Source: Verrucomicrobium sp. BvORR106
Lineage (GTDB): Bacteria; Verrucomicrobiota; Verrucomicrobiia; Verrucomicrobiales; Verrucomicrobiaceae
DNA length: 64,000 bases
Assembly (NCBI RefSeq): GCF_000739655.1
Contig: NZ_BATR01000069.1
Coordinates: forward strand, 49,116 to 113,115
Reading direction: 5' to 3'
Positions 15,292 through 23,686 of the stretch are shown in pieces (position 1 is the stretch's first letter; every line of letters starts with the position of its first letter). The position numbers and the translations under genes were made by a program. The notes under the pieces are model-generated. The model made no database searches, was not told the DNA's origin, and saw only the letters and a program-made list of their open reading frames with translations.

Positions 15292-16647
15292 GTGAGCCAA
15301 AATCCCCCTGCACGTACCAAACCCGCGCGCATCCTCGTGGTTGAAGATGCCAACATCATTGCGCTGGCCATGAGCTACGCCCTGGAGGGGGCGGGTTTTC
15401 ATGTGGATCTGGCCGCCGATGGCGAGGAGTGCATCGTGAAGGTGCGGGAGGATCTGCCGGACCTGATCTTGCTGGATATCATGATGCCCAAGATGAACGG
15501 CATCGAGGCGCTGAAGATCCTGCGGGCGGACGAGAAGACGAAGGACCTGCCCGTGATCGTGTGCAGTGCGAAGGACTTCAAGACCGAGCGCCAGGCGGCG
15601 GCGGAGCTGGGAGCGCTGGACTACCTGATCAAGCCCTTCAACCCCGCGGATCTGGTGCGGAAGGTCTCCGCCGCCCTAGGCGGCACAATGGTGGCCGATG
15701 CGCGAGCGGCGGGAGCGGGGGTGCTGCCAGCCTCAGCGGTGCCGATCAGCTACCAGCCGGTGCTGGACACGCGGCGCACGCACTTCACCCTGTGGGGCAC
15801 GCGCGGGTCCACACCCACCGTGGGGCATCGGTTCCAGCGCTACGGCGGGAACACCTCCTGCATGTCTTTTGCGGTGGGGAATGACCTCCTCATCTTTGAT
15901 GCCGGGAGCGGCATCCGGGAGCTGGGAAATCACATTCTGGAGGGCGGGCCGCGGAAGTTGCATCTCTTCATCACCCACACGCATTGGGACCACATCCAGG
16001 GTTTCCCCTTCTTCACCCCGGCGTATCTGCCGGGCTTCGACATCACGGTGTACGGCTCCACGGGTTTTGGGAAAAACCTGGAGGCGCTCTTCCGCGGTCA
16101 GCTCGATCGCGACTACTTCCCCGTGCAGATGGAGGACATGCGGTCCAACTTGCGCTTCCAGCACATCAGCGACAAGCCGGTGGAGATCGGCAATGCGCGG
16201 GTGACCTGGGAGTTCTCCCACCACCCGCTGCCGACGGTGGGCTACAAGGTGGAGACTGGCGAGCAGTCCGTCGTTTGGATGCCGGATGACGAGTTCCTGC
16301 AGGGTTACACGGGCGCGCCCCATGCCCTAAGCCGGTATCACCCCCAGGTGGCACCGTTTGAAAAGATCGTCTCCTTCCTCAATGGGGTGGACGTGGTGCT
16401 GCATGAGGCCCAATACATGGCGGACGAGTACCCGTCCCGGATCGGCTGGGGCCACTGCTCCCTACCGAACGCGTGTGCGCTGATGAAGCTGGCGCGGGTG
16501 CAGCGCTGGATCGTGACGCATCACGACCCCATGCATGATGACGTGTTCCTGGACCGGAAGCTGTGCCTCACCCGGCAGATCCTGGAGGACATCGGCCACG
16601 CCATTCCCGTGTCGCACGGGTTTGATGGGATGACGGAGTTTCTTTGA
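15292..16647 (+). CDS. response regulator receiver fused to a metallo-beta-lactamase fold hydrolase
   Basis: 451 residues. A CheY-like receiver domain (about 10-130) has acidic Glu18/Asp19, phospho-acceptor Asp62 (LILLDIMMPKMNG) and Lys114 (LIKPF). After a short Ala/Gly-rich linker comes a metallo-beta-lactamase domain with HTHWDH at 229-234, an FDAGSGIR strand, HEAQYM and a late WIVTHHDPMHDD. GSTPTVGHRFQRYGGNTSC just before it is typical of PhnP/RNase Z-like phosphodiesterases. Phosphorylation of the receiver probably controls the hydrolase, whose substrate may be a cyclic nucleotide or phosphodiester. GTG at 15292 (MSQNPPART) was chosen over TTG at 15229. No sensor kinase is adjacent. Confidence 0.88.
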   Translation: MSQNPPARTKPARILVVEDANIIALAMSYALEGAGFHVDLAADGEECIVKVREDLPDLILLDIMMPKMNGIEALKILRADEKTKDLPVIVCSAKDFKTERQAAAELGALDYLIKPFNPADLVRKVSAALGGTMVADARAAGAGVLPASAVPISYQPVLDTRRTHFTLWGTRGSTPTVGHRFQRYGGNTSCMSFAVGNDLLIFDAGSGIRELGNHILEGGPRKLHLFITHTHWDHIQGFPFFTPAYLPGFDITVYGSTGFGKNLEALFRGQLDRDYFPVQMEDMRSNLRFQHISDKPVEIGNARVTWEFSHHPLPTVGYKVETGEQSVVWMPDDEFLQGYTGAPHALSRYHPQVAPFEKIVSFLNGVDVVLHEAQYMADEYPSRIGWGHCSLPNACALMKLARVQRWIVTHHDPMHDDVFLDRKLCLTRQILEDIGHAIPVSHGFDGMTEFL

Positions 16648-16736
16648 GCGGGCTCCCAGGCCGGTGTGAAATCGGCTTGCCTCCCGAGGGGGCTTTTCGT
16701 TAGGCTGGCGCAGCCCCTGAGCCGGGCTGCCCCCGT

Positions 16737-17006
16737 ATGCCCACGGTCGAATTCACCGCCAATCTCGCCCGCCAGACGGCCTCTGCTGCGTGCGAGGTTT
16801 CAGGAGACACGGTGCGGGAGGCCCTGCTGGCGGCGTTTGAGCGGCAGCCCCAGTTGCAGGGGTACATCCTGGATGACCAGGGGGCGTTGCGTACCCATGT
16901 GGTGGTGTTTTTGGATGGGCAGACCCTCCGGGATCGCAAAAAGTTGTCGGACCCTGTCTCGCCGAACTCGGAGATATTCGTCATGCAGGCGTTGTCTGGC
17001 GGCTGA
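16737..17006 (+). CDS. MoaD/ThiS-like sulfur carrier protein
   Basis: 89 residues with the beta-grasp fold. MPTVEFTANLARQTASAACE is the first hairpin, VREALLAAFERQPQLQGYIL the helix, VVVFLDGQTLRDRKKLSDPV and EIFVMQALSGG the last strands. The C-terminal Gly-Gly (88-89) is the hallmark of MoaD, ThiS and related carriers that are adenylated and then loaded with sulfur as a thiocarboxylate. No moaE, thiG or activating E1-like gene is next to it; the following gene is a BNR-repeat protein, a pairing I recall from other genomes, which suggests a dedicated role. Confidence 0.8.
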   Translation: MPTVEFTANLARQTASAACEVSGDTVREALLAAFERQPQLQGYILDDQGALRTHVVVFLDGQTLRDRKKLSDPVSPNSEIFVMQALSGG

Positions 17007-17050
17007 ACGAAGCCGCTGCTCGCACCTCTCCCTCCCCCCTTCATTCCACC

Positions 17051-18160
17051 ATGAAACTCTATCTGGGCACCCGCAAAGGATTGATCGAAGCTGAATCGAC
17101 CCCGGACGGAGGCTGGCGGCTGGGCCGGGCCTCCTTTCTGGGGGTGCATGTGCCCATGCTGCTGCCGGATGCGCGGGACGGCACCCTCTATGCGGTGCTG
17201 GAGCACGGCCACTTCGGCACCAAGCTGCAGGCCTCCCGCGATGGCGGGGCCACGTGGGAGGAGCGGGCGAGCCCAGCCTACCCGCCCAAGCCGGAGGGGG
17301 CGACGGAGGTGTTGTGTCCCATGAGGCAGGTGCCGGTGCCGTGGAATCTGGAGAAGATCTGGTCGCTAGAGACCGGCGGAGCGGACCAGCCAGGAGTGCT
17401 GTGGTGTGGCACCATCCCGGGTGGGCTGTTCCGCTCAGAGGACCACGGGGCCACCTGGTCCTTGGTGGAAAGCCTGTGGCAGCACCCGAAGCGGGCCAAG
17501 TGGTTCGGCGGCGGCTATGACTGGCCGGGCATCCATTCCATCCTGGTGGATCCGCGGGACAGCCAGCGGGTGCTCCTGGGCATCTCCTGCGGCGGGGTCT
17601 GGGAAACGGCGGATGGCGGGGCCTCGTGGGAGTGCATCGGAGCCGGTCAGCAGGCGGACTACATGCCTCCGGAGCTGGCCGGGGACCCAGACGTGCAGGA
17701 TCCGCACCGCATCGTGCGGAATGGAGCCCAGCCGGACGTGGTGTGGATGCAGCACCACAGCGGCATCTTCCGCTCTGGGGATGCGGGAAAGAACTGGGAG
17801 CGCCTGCGCACGGCGGATCCCGGAGACTTTGGCTTTGCGGTGGCCGTGCATCCGGCGGATGCGGCCACGGCGTGGTTTGTGCCGGGGATCAAGGATGAGC
17901 TGCGGGTGCCAGTGGACGGGGCGCTGAGCGTGATGAGGACGCGGGACGGCGGGCGGAGTTTCACCCCGGCGCGGGAGGGCCTGCCGCAGGAGCATGCGTA
18001 CCATCTGGCCTACCGGCATGGGCTGGCCGTGGCGGAGGACGGGCGGACGCTGGCCTTCGGCACCACCACGGGCTCCGTCTGGACCAGTGCGGATGGCGGG
18101 GAGTCCTGGCAGCGCCTGAGCGCGGAGTTGCCGCCTGTGTACTGTGTACGGTTCGGCTGA
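17051..18160 (+). CDS. BNR/Asp-box repeat beta-propeller protein (exo-sialidase-like)
   Basis: 369 residues without signal peptide. Six Asp-box turns are visible (DGGATW, DHGATW, DGGASW, DAGKNW, DGGRSF, DGGESW), consistent with a six- or seven-bladed propeller of the sialidase or sortilin/VPS10 type. Sialidase catalytic Arg triad and FRIP motif are not evident, so a sialidase activity is doubtful; the name is by fold. It lies 45 bases behind the MoaD-like gene and is probably co-transcribed, so it may be an enzyme or scaffold of the same process. Cytoplasmic location is inferred from the absence of a leader. Confidence 0.75.
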   Translation: MKLYLGTRKGLIEAESTPDGGWRLGRASFLGVHVPMLLPDARDGTLYAVLEHGHFGTKLQASRDGGATWEERASPAYPPKPEGATEVLCPMRQVPVPWNLEKIWSLETGGADQPGVLWCGTIPGGLFRSEDHGATWSLVESLWQHPKRAKWFGGGYDWPGIHSILVDPRDSQRVLLGISCGGVWETADGGASWECIGAGQQADYMPPELAGDPDVQDPHRIVRNGAQPDVVWMQHHSGIFRSGDAGKNWERLRTADPGDFGFAVAVHPADAATAWFVPGIKDELRVPVDGALSVMRTRDGGRSFTPAREGLPQEHAYHLAYRHGLAVAEDGRTLAFGTTTGSVWTSADGGESWQRLSAELPPVYCVRFG

Positions 18161-18239
18161 GGCAGGCCGGGCTTGCATCCGGGCGGAACAGGCTGCAAGA
18201 GGTGTATGTACGCCTGCTCGTTTCGCGCCCCCCTTATCC

Positions 18240-18548
18240 ATGAAAGTAAAACTCCACTCTCAGACCCATGAATGGCATGAGCGGGATGAAGACAACCGCC
18301 GTCTGCACTTCCGCGCCTGCTGGGATGCGAGAAAGTGGCACTTCTTCCACACGACGAATGAGATGGATGAATGGGAGCCGCTGCCCGAGCCCACGCTGGA
18401 ACACTATGAGGCGCTGCGGGACGTGCTCTGGCGCAAATACCAACGCAAGCGCCTGTCCTGGCGTTTTGTGGAGGAGATGGATGTCCGCCTGGGCGAGATG
18501 AGGTTGCAGTTGGGATTGCCGCCCAAAGGGGCGGAGGAGGAGGATTGA
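18240..18548 (+). CDS. small conserved-looking hypothetical protein
   Basis: 102 residues: MKVKLHSQTHEWHERDEDNR, then LHFRACWDARKWHFFHTTN, a proline turn and a basic helix (VLWRKYQRKRLSWRFVEEMD). The C-terminus is acidic (GAEEED). It is rich in Trp, His and Arg and may bind nucleic acid, which is a guess. The ATG at 18240 was chosen; upstream codons overlap the end of the BNR gene. A family L repeat follows directly after its stop. Confidence 0.6.
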   Translation: MKVKLHSQTHEWHERDEDNRRLHFRACWDARKWHFFHTTNEMDEWEPLPEPTLEHYEALRDVLWRKYQRKRLSWRFVEEMDVRLGEMRLQLGLPPKGAEEED

Positions 18549-18598
18549 TGTCGGTAAGACGGTAATTCAGTGATTCGGTAGGACGGTAAATCAGTGGA
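18549..18598 (+). repeat. family L repeat, copy 1
   Basis: TGTCGGTAAGACGGTAATTC, AGTGATTCGGTAGGACGG and TAAATCAGTGG. GGTAA-type words recur about every 10 bases. Copy 2 lies at the end of the YiiX-like gene. Confidence 0.75.
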
Positions 18599-18705
18599 GT
18601 GGTGGAGTTAGGGAGTGGTGGAATTGCCGGAGAGGCAATGGGGAAGTGCCGTCCCGGTTCTTGTTCGCAGGTAGTTGCGGCATCAGGAGACGAGGCGGAA
18701 GGTTC

Positions 18706-18806
18706 TGCGACCCCTTCAGGGTCGGGGGATGTTTTGAGGTGACCGGGGGTGTCAGTCGCTCCGCTCCTTCGACCCCCGGCTACCGTCTGTGATGCCTTCG
18801 GCATGA
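18706..18806 (+). repeat. family B two-hairpin repeat, copy 2
   Basis: GCGACCCCTTCAGGGTCGGG; outer stem ACCGGGGGT ... ACCCCCGG; then CTACCGTCTGTGATGCC-TTC-GGCATG. Confidence 0.85.
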
Positions 18807-18869
18807 GGGGCTGGAAGTGATGAGGTTGGGAGGGCGCCTTGGGGCTGGTGATGTTGGAGAGACGCCTGA

Positions 18870-18923
18870 CTGAAGGCTTCTGCAAGATGCAGAAGCCGGC
18901 ACGCTGGAAGCGTGCGGTCCCCA
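18870..18923 (+). repeat. family C repeat, copy 1
   Basis: Hairpin GGCTTCTGCA-AGA-TGCAGAAGCC, then hairpin GGCACGC-TGGAA-GCGTGC, then GGTCCCC. Confidence 0.85.
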
Positions 18924-18961
18924 ATGAGACTGACTCTGGGGCGACGCTGCGAAGGAAGTTT

Positions 18962-19009
18962 GGGGAGCGCACGAATCCTGCGTGCTGTTCCCGGCATTTT
19001 GCCGGGAGC
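18962..19009 (-). repeat. family C repeat, inverted, different arms
   Basis: On the - strand: GCTCCCGGCA-AAA-TGCCGGGAAC, then AGCACGC ... GTGC, then GCTCCCC. The arms differ from copy 1 yet remain paired. Confidence 0.75.
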
Positions 19010-19359
19010 GTCGGTCGAGGTGGGAGACAGCGGTTGGGTATCGCTCCTTCCAGCAGCTGAACCCGGAGGGTTCGCCACGAGTAGCCACGGGTCGACCGAG
19101 TGAAGCGAGGGCTACCCGTGGTTTGCCCGGCCCGCAGCGCTACCGCGGAGCGGTAGTCCCATGGCGTTGCGCATCCCCTGACCTCTTTCCGCGAATTCGC
19201 GTCCGTCGGCGCATGTCCGCTCAGGCCTACCGCTCCGCGGTAGAATTTCGGTCGCATTCATGGCGAACCCTCCGGGTTCAGGGCGGTCTTGGTGCCGTGT
19301 TGTGCTTTGGTGCGGGCGGCGGGGACGGGCTTCGGTGGCAGCCGTTGGGGGCTAGAAAC

Positions 19360-19432
19360 TCACCAGGTGTGGCCAAAGCGGTGATGCTCACCGCAGTCCC
19401 AAAGTCCCGCAAGCGGGACCAGGTGTTGGGGG
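19360..19432 (+). repeat. family D repeat, copy 1
   Basis: CACCAGGTGTGGCCAAAGCG, hairpin GCGGTGA-TGC-TCACCGC, then AGTCCC and GTCCC-GCAA-GCGGGAC, and CCAGGTGTTGGGG. Confidence 0.75.
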
Positions 19433-19570
19433 ATGGTGAGGTCGGGGAGCGTCTGGGGGGCTTGAGAGGTCGGAGGGATGTCTTGAGAGGCCCCTGAGTT
19501 TTGCGGGCCGGTAAAGGATGCGGGGGTTCCCAGCCCCGCTCAGTCGAGCGTCTGGTGAGGTGGCGTGGGG

Positions 19571-19701
19571 GTGGATGTCCGGGGTGGAGCGGGCGATTCT
19601 GCGACCCTTTCAGGGTCGGGGGTTTCTTTGAGAATACCGGGGGGTGTCAGTCGCTACGCTCCTTTGACCCCCGGCTACCGTCTGTGATGCCTTCGGCATG
19701 G
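19571..19701 (+). repeat. family B two-hairpin repeat, copy 3
   Basis: Nearly identical over about 125 bases to the copy at 48990, including GTGGATGTCCGGGGTGGAGC before the hairpins. It has the same outer stem and GATGCC-TTC-GGCAT terminal hairpin. Confidence 0.88.
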
Positions 19702-19823
19702 GGGGCGGGGGATCGTGTGGTGTGGCGGGAAGTTTGAAGTCGAGCGTCTAGATGAAATCGGAAGCCGAGGAAGGGTTGAGAAGTCTGGAGACGATCAACA
19801 TCTGGCCCCGCTTGCGGGGCTCT

Positions 19824-19992
19824 GGAGTGCGTGCGTGAAGGGCCGCTTTGGTGGATCGGTTTGCTCCCTTGAACCTGGTGGGAAAGCAGGGCTGGCTGGC
19901 GGTAGTCTTGAGGTAGTGGGGATGGTGTTGTCGGCAGGCGAAAGCGGCGCTTCACGCACGCACTCCACAGCGACTTCGTCGCCAGGCGTTGG
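19824..19992. repeat. family D repeat, copy 2, with widely spaced inverted arms
   Basis: GGAGTGCGTGCGTGAAGGGC at the left and the complementary GCGCTTCACGCACGCACTCC at the right enclose about 87 bases. The right side continues into AGCGACTTCGTCGCCAGGCG. Confidence 0.7.
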
Positions 19993-20049
19993 GAGTGGTG
20001 AGATTGGGAGGGCGTCTTGGGGCTTGTGATGTCGGAGGGACGTTTGACT

Positions 20050-20100
20050 GAGGACTTCTGCAAGATGCAGAAGCCGGCACGCTGGAAGCGCGCGGTCCCC
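20050..20100 (+). repeat. family C repeat, copy 2
   Basis: ACTTCTGCA-AGA-TGCAGAAG, then GGCACGC-TGGAA-GCGCGC, then GGTCCCC. Confidence 0.85.
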
Positions 20101-20395
20101 AATGAGATCGCTCTGACGCCAAGGGCGTCAAACAAAGTAGCCCAGGGTCAGGCGAGGCACGAGCCGCCACCCTGGGTACATGGGCGGGTGGACCGGAACT
20201 CCGAAGTGAGTTCTACAAACCGTGGCCGTATCCCTGAGTTCGTTCACCGTGTGCAGGAGAGGCACCTTGGGTATTCTGGACGGTCTGTAGAACTCCCTTG
20301 GAGTTCCATCGCTATCCAATCGATACCCGGGGTGGCGACCGCTTCGCGGTCTGACCCCGGGCTGTTTTGTATCACGCCGTTGGCGTGGGGGTGCC
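20101..20395 (+). repeat. chain of stem-loop elements with the two-hairpin grammar
   Basis: Contains GACGCC-AAG-GGCGTC, then CCCAGGGT ... ACCCTGGG-TACA, and at 20320 CCCGGGGT with inner GACCGC-TTC-GCGGTC, returning ACCCCGGG-CTG and ending in CACGCC-GTT-GGCGTG. The order of parts is that of families A and B with other arms. Confidence 0.75.
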
Positions 20396-20559
20396 GTTGT
20401 GCGAACTCGGGATCAGTCTCCGCTTGGTTCCCTGTATCTTGTTAACCTGACGCATGCGCTACGCGGGAGACACAAGAGTGGGCTGTGGGATGCTTGCGCT
20501 CCTCCCGGTGGCACACACCGCACCGGCTGGAGGCTGGAGGCTGGAGGCTGGTGTCGCGG

Positions 20560-21282
20560 CTACTGCCGGCCTTTCGCCTCGGCGGCGGTGCCGCCGCCGA
20601 AGGGGGCACCCAGTCGCAAGGAGACGTGGACGTCGGGGAAGAGGTACGTTTCTTCCTGAACCGCGCGATTGTGCCGGATGCGGCGGGAGAACCAGAGGGA
20701 GGCTCCGCCGAGGGCGGCGAGCACGAGGATGACGACGGTGGCGAGTTGTCGGTCGTCCTTGGTGAAGACCTGGAGGCGCTGACGCCGGGTGGTTTCCAGA
20801 TTGGTGATCTGGGCGGCGGTGGCTTCGATCACGGCGACCATCCGTTCATCCGGGACGGGGTTCCCGTTGGCGAAGATGGTGCTGTTGCGCAGGACCATCA
20901 TGGTGATGTCGTCCGCAGGGTAGGTGTTCCAGAGTCCGGGGGAGACGGCGATGGCGGGTTGGGAGGAGCCGCGGTCGAAGGCGAAGACGAGGCCGGGTTC
21001 ACCCCCGAGCCAGAGGAGGGCCAGCCTCTGGGCGCGCTGGCTGACGGTGATGCCGCTGGTGTAGGTGAAGGTGGCAACGGTGATCCTCACTCCGGTCTGC
21101 TGTCGGCAGGTGGCCAGGAGGGAGGTGAGCTTCGCCGTCTGCTCGGGATTGAAGAGCCGGGCATCATCCAGGATGGAACTCGGCGGCAGGGGCGGCAGAG
21201 GCTCCTGCGGGGCCGCAGCCTGACTGGTCACGGCCAGCAGCCATGCGAGCAGCGGCAGCAGCAGGAGGATGGGGTGACGCAT
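20560..21282 (-). CDS. exported TPM-domain protein with C-terminal membrane anchor
   Basis: 240 residues. There is a signal peptide (ILLLLPLLAWLLAVTSQAAA), a Pro-rich linker, then a TPM domain (about 38-175) opening ILDDARLFNPEQTAKLTSLL, the usual V/L-x-D-x-A-x-x-L pattern. One helix (TVVILVLAALGGASLWF) follows at about 192-208 with basic residues after it, and a soluble tail rich in Gly/Arg. TPM (TLP18.3/Psb32/MOLO-1) proteins act in the periplasm or at membranes; some are phosphatase-like. The acidic metal cluster of well-studied members is not obvious here. No operon partner is visible; repeats lie on one side and an esterase gene on the other. Confidence 0.75.
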   Translation of the reverse strand: MRHPILLLLPLLAWLLAVTSQAAAPQEPLPPLPPSSILDDARLFNPEQTAKLTSLLATCRQQTGVRITVATFTYTSGITVSQRAQRLALLWLGGEPGLVFAFDRGSSQPAIAVSPGLWNTYPADDITMMVLRNSTIFANGNPVPDERMVAVIEATAAQITNLETTRRQRLQVFTKDDRQLATVVILVLAALGGASLWFSRRIRHNRAVQEETYLFPDVHVSLRLGAPFGGGTAAEAKGRQ

Positions 21283-21324
21283 GGCGCAATTCTCTCTGGT
21301 TTCTGGTGGGGAGCAAGAGAATCC

Positions 21325-21364
21325 AGTGTGTCAGTGCGTCAGTGCGTCAGTGGGCAGTGCGTCA
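21325..21364 (+). repeat. short tandem repeat
   Basis: The words GTGTGTCA, GTGCGTCA, GTGCGTCA, GTGGGCA and GTGCGTCA follow each other between the TPM gene and the esterase. Confidence 0.7.
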
Positions 21365-21475
21365 AGGTGTTGGGGGCGGGGTATTTAGAGGGCGGGCCTC
21401 AGCTTGCGGGAGTCGGGGGTGGCTCTTGGTGAGCTTGCTTATCCCTTGCCCCTTATTCCTTATCCCTTCCCCCAT

Positions 21476-21504
21476 GCTCCATCACCGGCGGGCGGTGATG
21501 GAGC
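21476..21504. repeat. perfect 11 bp inverted repeat
   Basis: GCTCCATCACC and GGTGATGGAGC around a 7-base loop, 37 bases past the esterase stop on the - strand. It could stop transcription, but no T-run follows it on that strand. Confidence 0.6.
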
Positions 21505-21540
21505 GAGGAGTTACGGTTTTGGGACCTTGAGGGTGGTGTC

Positions 21541-23613
21541 TCAGGGCTTGGCCGCGGCGGCGGCTTCTTGAGCGGGCTTCCACTGCCAGGCTTCGTTGAA
21601 GAAGCCGGCGTCGGTGATCTTGCCGGGAGTCACCACATTGGGCGCTTCGCTGAAGTTCACCACGGCCCAGTCGGGCAGCTTGGGCACCTGGCGGGCGTTG
21701 TTCAGGTAGTCGTACTCGCGGTAGGTGAAGCTGCTGTTGATCACCACGTAGCGGGCGGGGTTGAGCGGGTTCGGGTAAACAAGCACGGGAGCGTTCTCGC
21801 CGGCGGCGTGTTTCTTGCCGTTCACTTCCAGGCCCTCGGCGGTCCACTTGATGGGCAGCTTGTCGGCGATCTTCTTGAACACGGCGTTGCTGGAGGGGTC
21901 ACCCCAGAGGATAAGGTTGTTGCGGGCGATGTCCTCGTCCTTCACCTCGGTGTCCTTCTTCTGCGGGGCGTCACCGCGGAACTGCTTCTGCCACTCCACC
22001 ACAGCGTGGTTGAGCTCGCTGCCCACCCATTTTTCCACGGCGGGATTCAGGGCCGGACCGGTGGGGGTGACAAAGAGGAATGCATCCATGAAGGCGTCAT
22101 CCACCGGGCCGCTCAGGCCGTGGCGCTTGGCCAGCACGTTGCCAGCGGCAGGGGCGACAGTTGTTTCCGCGATCTGCCACTTCCCGTCCTTCTTCTGGAA
22201 GGAGGCGGTGTAGGAGCGGTCCAGCTTGGGCGTGCCGGTGGTGAAGGGGGTGCCGTCCAGGGTGATGGTCACCTTCTTTTGCAGATGGAAGGGGCTGTGC
22301 CCGGCGTCGAAGTTCAGCGTGAGCGCGGTGATCTTGCTGGTCTTCACCTCCACGGAGGCGTCGCCCTTCACCACGGCATCCACGCGGCCTTTCTCCCAGT
22401 GTTCTTCCAGGCCGTCCACGGTCACCCAGTTCATCTGGTTGTAGCGGAGGGTCTTGGTGGCGAAGTGCACCTCCGCAGGGGTGCGGTTGCGGCCCAGGGC
22501 GACGATGTCGGCCAGACGCCGCTCGATCTCGATGAGGCTGTCCGGATGGATCTTGTGCGCGGTCTGCGGCCCGATGATGTGGGTGAGGTCCAGGCCCTCA
22601 GCCTTGAGGAAGCGGTCCATGATGTCGGCCGCCTGCTTCTGTTTATCAATCTCGCCACTGTAGGCCACGGTGGGGCACTGCATGAGGTTCAGGGCATAAT
22701 CTGTGGCGTCATACCAGCCCCAGAGCTTCTTGTGCCACCAGGGGACGGTGTTCACATCCTCCGTCTGGAAGACCTTGAGGAACTCCGCAGTCTCCGCGAA
22801 CCCGGCGCCGGGATTGGCGGCGCACCACTGGTCGGCAAAGTGGGCGGCAAACTGCCACGCCGCGGCACCACCCATGCTGAAGCCGCGCATGACGATGCGG
22901 TCTTCATCGATACGGTAGAACTTCTTCGCGTGCTCCAGCGCCTCAAAGAGGTCCACCTCGCCTGCGAACTTGTTGGCGCAGCAATAGCGGCCGTAGGGGT
23001 GCAGGACGATGGCGTCCTTCGGCAAGATCTGGCCTTTCTGCTTCATGCGTTGGTCCACAAAGCTGAGCTCGCTGAGCGTCTCGCCACGGCCGTGGATCCA
23101 GAAGTCCAGCCGCACCGGAGCGCCGCCGCTGGTGTCGTAGCTGTCCGGGATGACCAGACCATAGGGCTGCACGGAGCCGTCGATCTTGGAGCGATAGGCT
23201 CGAACCACGAGGCCCTTCTGGCGGGTCCAGGGGGCGTCGCCTTTCTTCAGCGCTTCGGCGCGGGACTTGCCCTCGGCCAGTTGCTCAAAGGCGAGCTTGA
23301 TCTCTGGTGGCTTGCTGAAGAGCTGGTAGCGCAGGGCCCAGTCCACCGCCTTGTAGAAGACTTCCACATCCGGCAGCAGGTCGGCCAGTTGCGGGTTCTT
23401 GGCCTGGGCCTTCTTTGCGTCTTCGATAGCGGCCTTGAGCTCCTGCAGTCCTTTTTCAATGGCCTCGCGGTCGGCCTGGGGGACCTCCACGCCCACGGGT
23501 GGGATGGGGCGGACGTTGGTGGGGATGTTGTCTTTGGGGCCGTCGGCGAAGGCGGGGCCAGCCGTGACGGTGGCCAGCGCCAGAGCGAGGAAGATCGAGG
23601 CAGATGGTTTCAT
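21541..23613 (-). CDS. secreted serine esterase/peptidase, alpha/beta-hydrolase fold
   Basis: 690 residues. There is a signal peptide (SIFLALALATVTAGPAFAD), a helical N-terminal region to about residue 130 (EAIEKGLQELKAAIEDAKKA), then an alpha/beta-hydrolase domain: LDFWIHGRGE oxyanion strand, HPYGRYCC, nucleophile elbow RGFSMGGAAAW (catalytic Ser) and an Asp/His region near HIIGPQTAHKIHPD, as in esterase D, PHB-depolymerase-like and prolyl oligopeptidase-related proteins. The last 250 residues form a further beta-rich domain of unknown role. Likely extracellular or periplasmic hydrolysis of an ester in plant or algal polymers is inference. The upstream in-frame start at 23853 would place 80 Arg/Ser-rich residues before the signal and was rejected. 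Confidence 0.85.
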   Translation of the reverse strand: MKPSASIFLALALATVTAGPAFADGPKDNIPTNVRPIPPVGVEVPQADREAIEKGLQELKAAIEDAKKAQAKNPQLADLLPDVEVFYKAVDWALRYQLFSKPPEIKLAFEQLAEGKSRAEALKKGDAPWTRQKGLVVRAYRSKIDGSVQPYGLVIPDSYDTSGGAPVRLDFWIHGRGETLSELSFVDQRMKQKGQILPKDAIVLHPYGRYCCANKFAGEVDLFEALEHAKKFYRIDEDRIVMRGFSMGGAAAWQFAAHFADQWCAANPGAGFAETAEFLKVFQTEDVNTVPWWHKKLWGWYDATDYALNLMQCPTVAYSGEIDKQKQAADIMDRFLKAEGLDLTHIIGPQTAHKIHPDSLIEIERRLADIVALGRNRTPAEVHFATKTLRYNQMNWVTVDGLEEHWEKGRVDAVVKGDASVEVKTSKITALTLNFDAGHSPFHLQKKVTITLDGTPFTTGTPKLDRSYTASFQKKDGKWQIAETTVAPAAGNVLAKRHGLSGPVDDAFMDAFLFVTPTGPALNPAVEKWVGSELNHAVVEWQKQFRGDAPQKKDTEVKDEDIARNNLILWGDPSSNAVFKKIADKLPIKWTAEGLEVNGKKHAAGENAPVLVYPNPLNPARYVVINSSFTYREYDYLNNARQVPKLPDWAVVNFSEAPNVVTPGKITDAGFFNEAWQWKPAQEAAAAAKP

Positions 23614-23686
23614 GAGTGGGAGAAAAGAACAGGCGCGCCCGGTTTCACCAAGCGCGGAGCAGTCTAACGTCCCGGCCCGTGAGACC

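Larger units (their letters stand above)
18599..20450. other. gene-free repeat island
   Basis: About 1.9 kb with no supportable gene on either strand. It is a mosaic of hairpin elements: families B (two copies), C (three copies, one inverted), D (two), plus unnamed elements such as the pair CTACCGCGGAGCGGTAG (19140) and CTACCGCTCCGCGGTAG (19228), and AACCCGGAGGGTTCGCC (19059) against GGCGAACCCTCCGGGTT (19262). Open frames crossing it are by-products of repeat composition. Confidence 0.8.

Noticed and set aside
17051..18160. True sialidase
   Set aside because: Asp-boxes are present but the arginine triad, FRIP motif and signal peptide are not seen, so only a propeller fold is claimed.
18010..19257. 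415-codon open frame on the - strand
   Set aside because: It covers the antisense of the BNR gene and then repeat families B and C. Composition follows the repeats (runs such as ARFQRAGFCILQK recur at every family C copy), so it is not a gene.
21476..21504. Intrinsic terminator of the esterase gene
   Set aside because: The stem is perfect, but no T-run follows on the - strand, so it is listed as an inverted repeat only.
21568..23667. 699-codon + strand frame opposite the esterase gene
   Set aside because: It is the high-G+C shadow of the - strand gene, which has signal peptide and catalytic motifs. The same applies to long frames opposite metH (44811-47159), the PSCyt1 gene (29854-31491) and the helicase (40640-42406).
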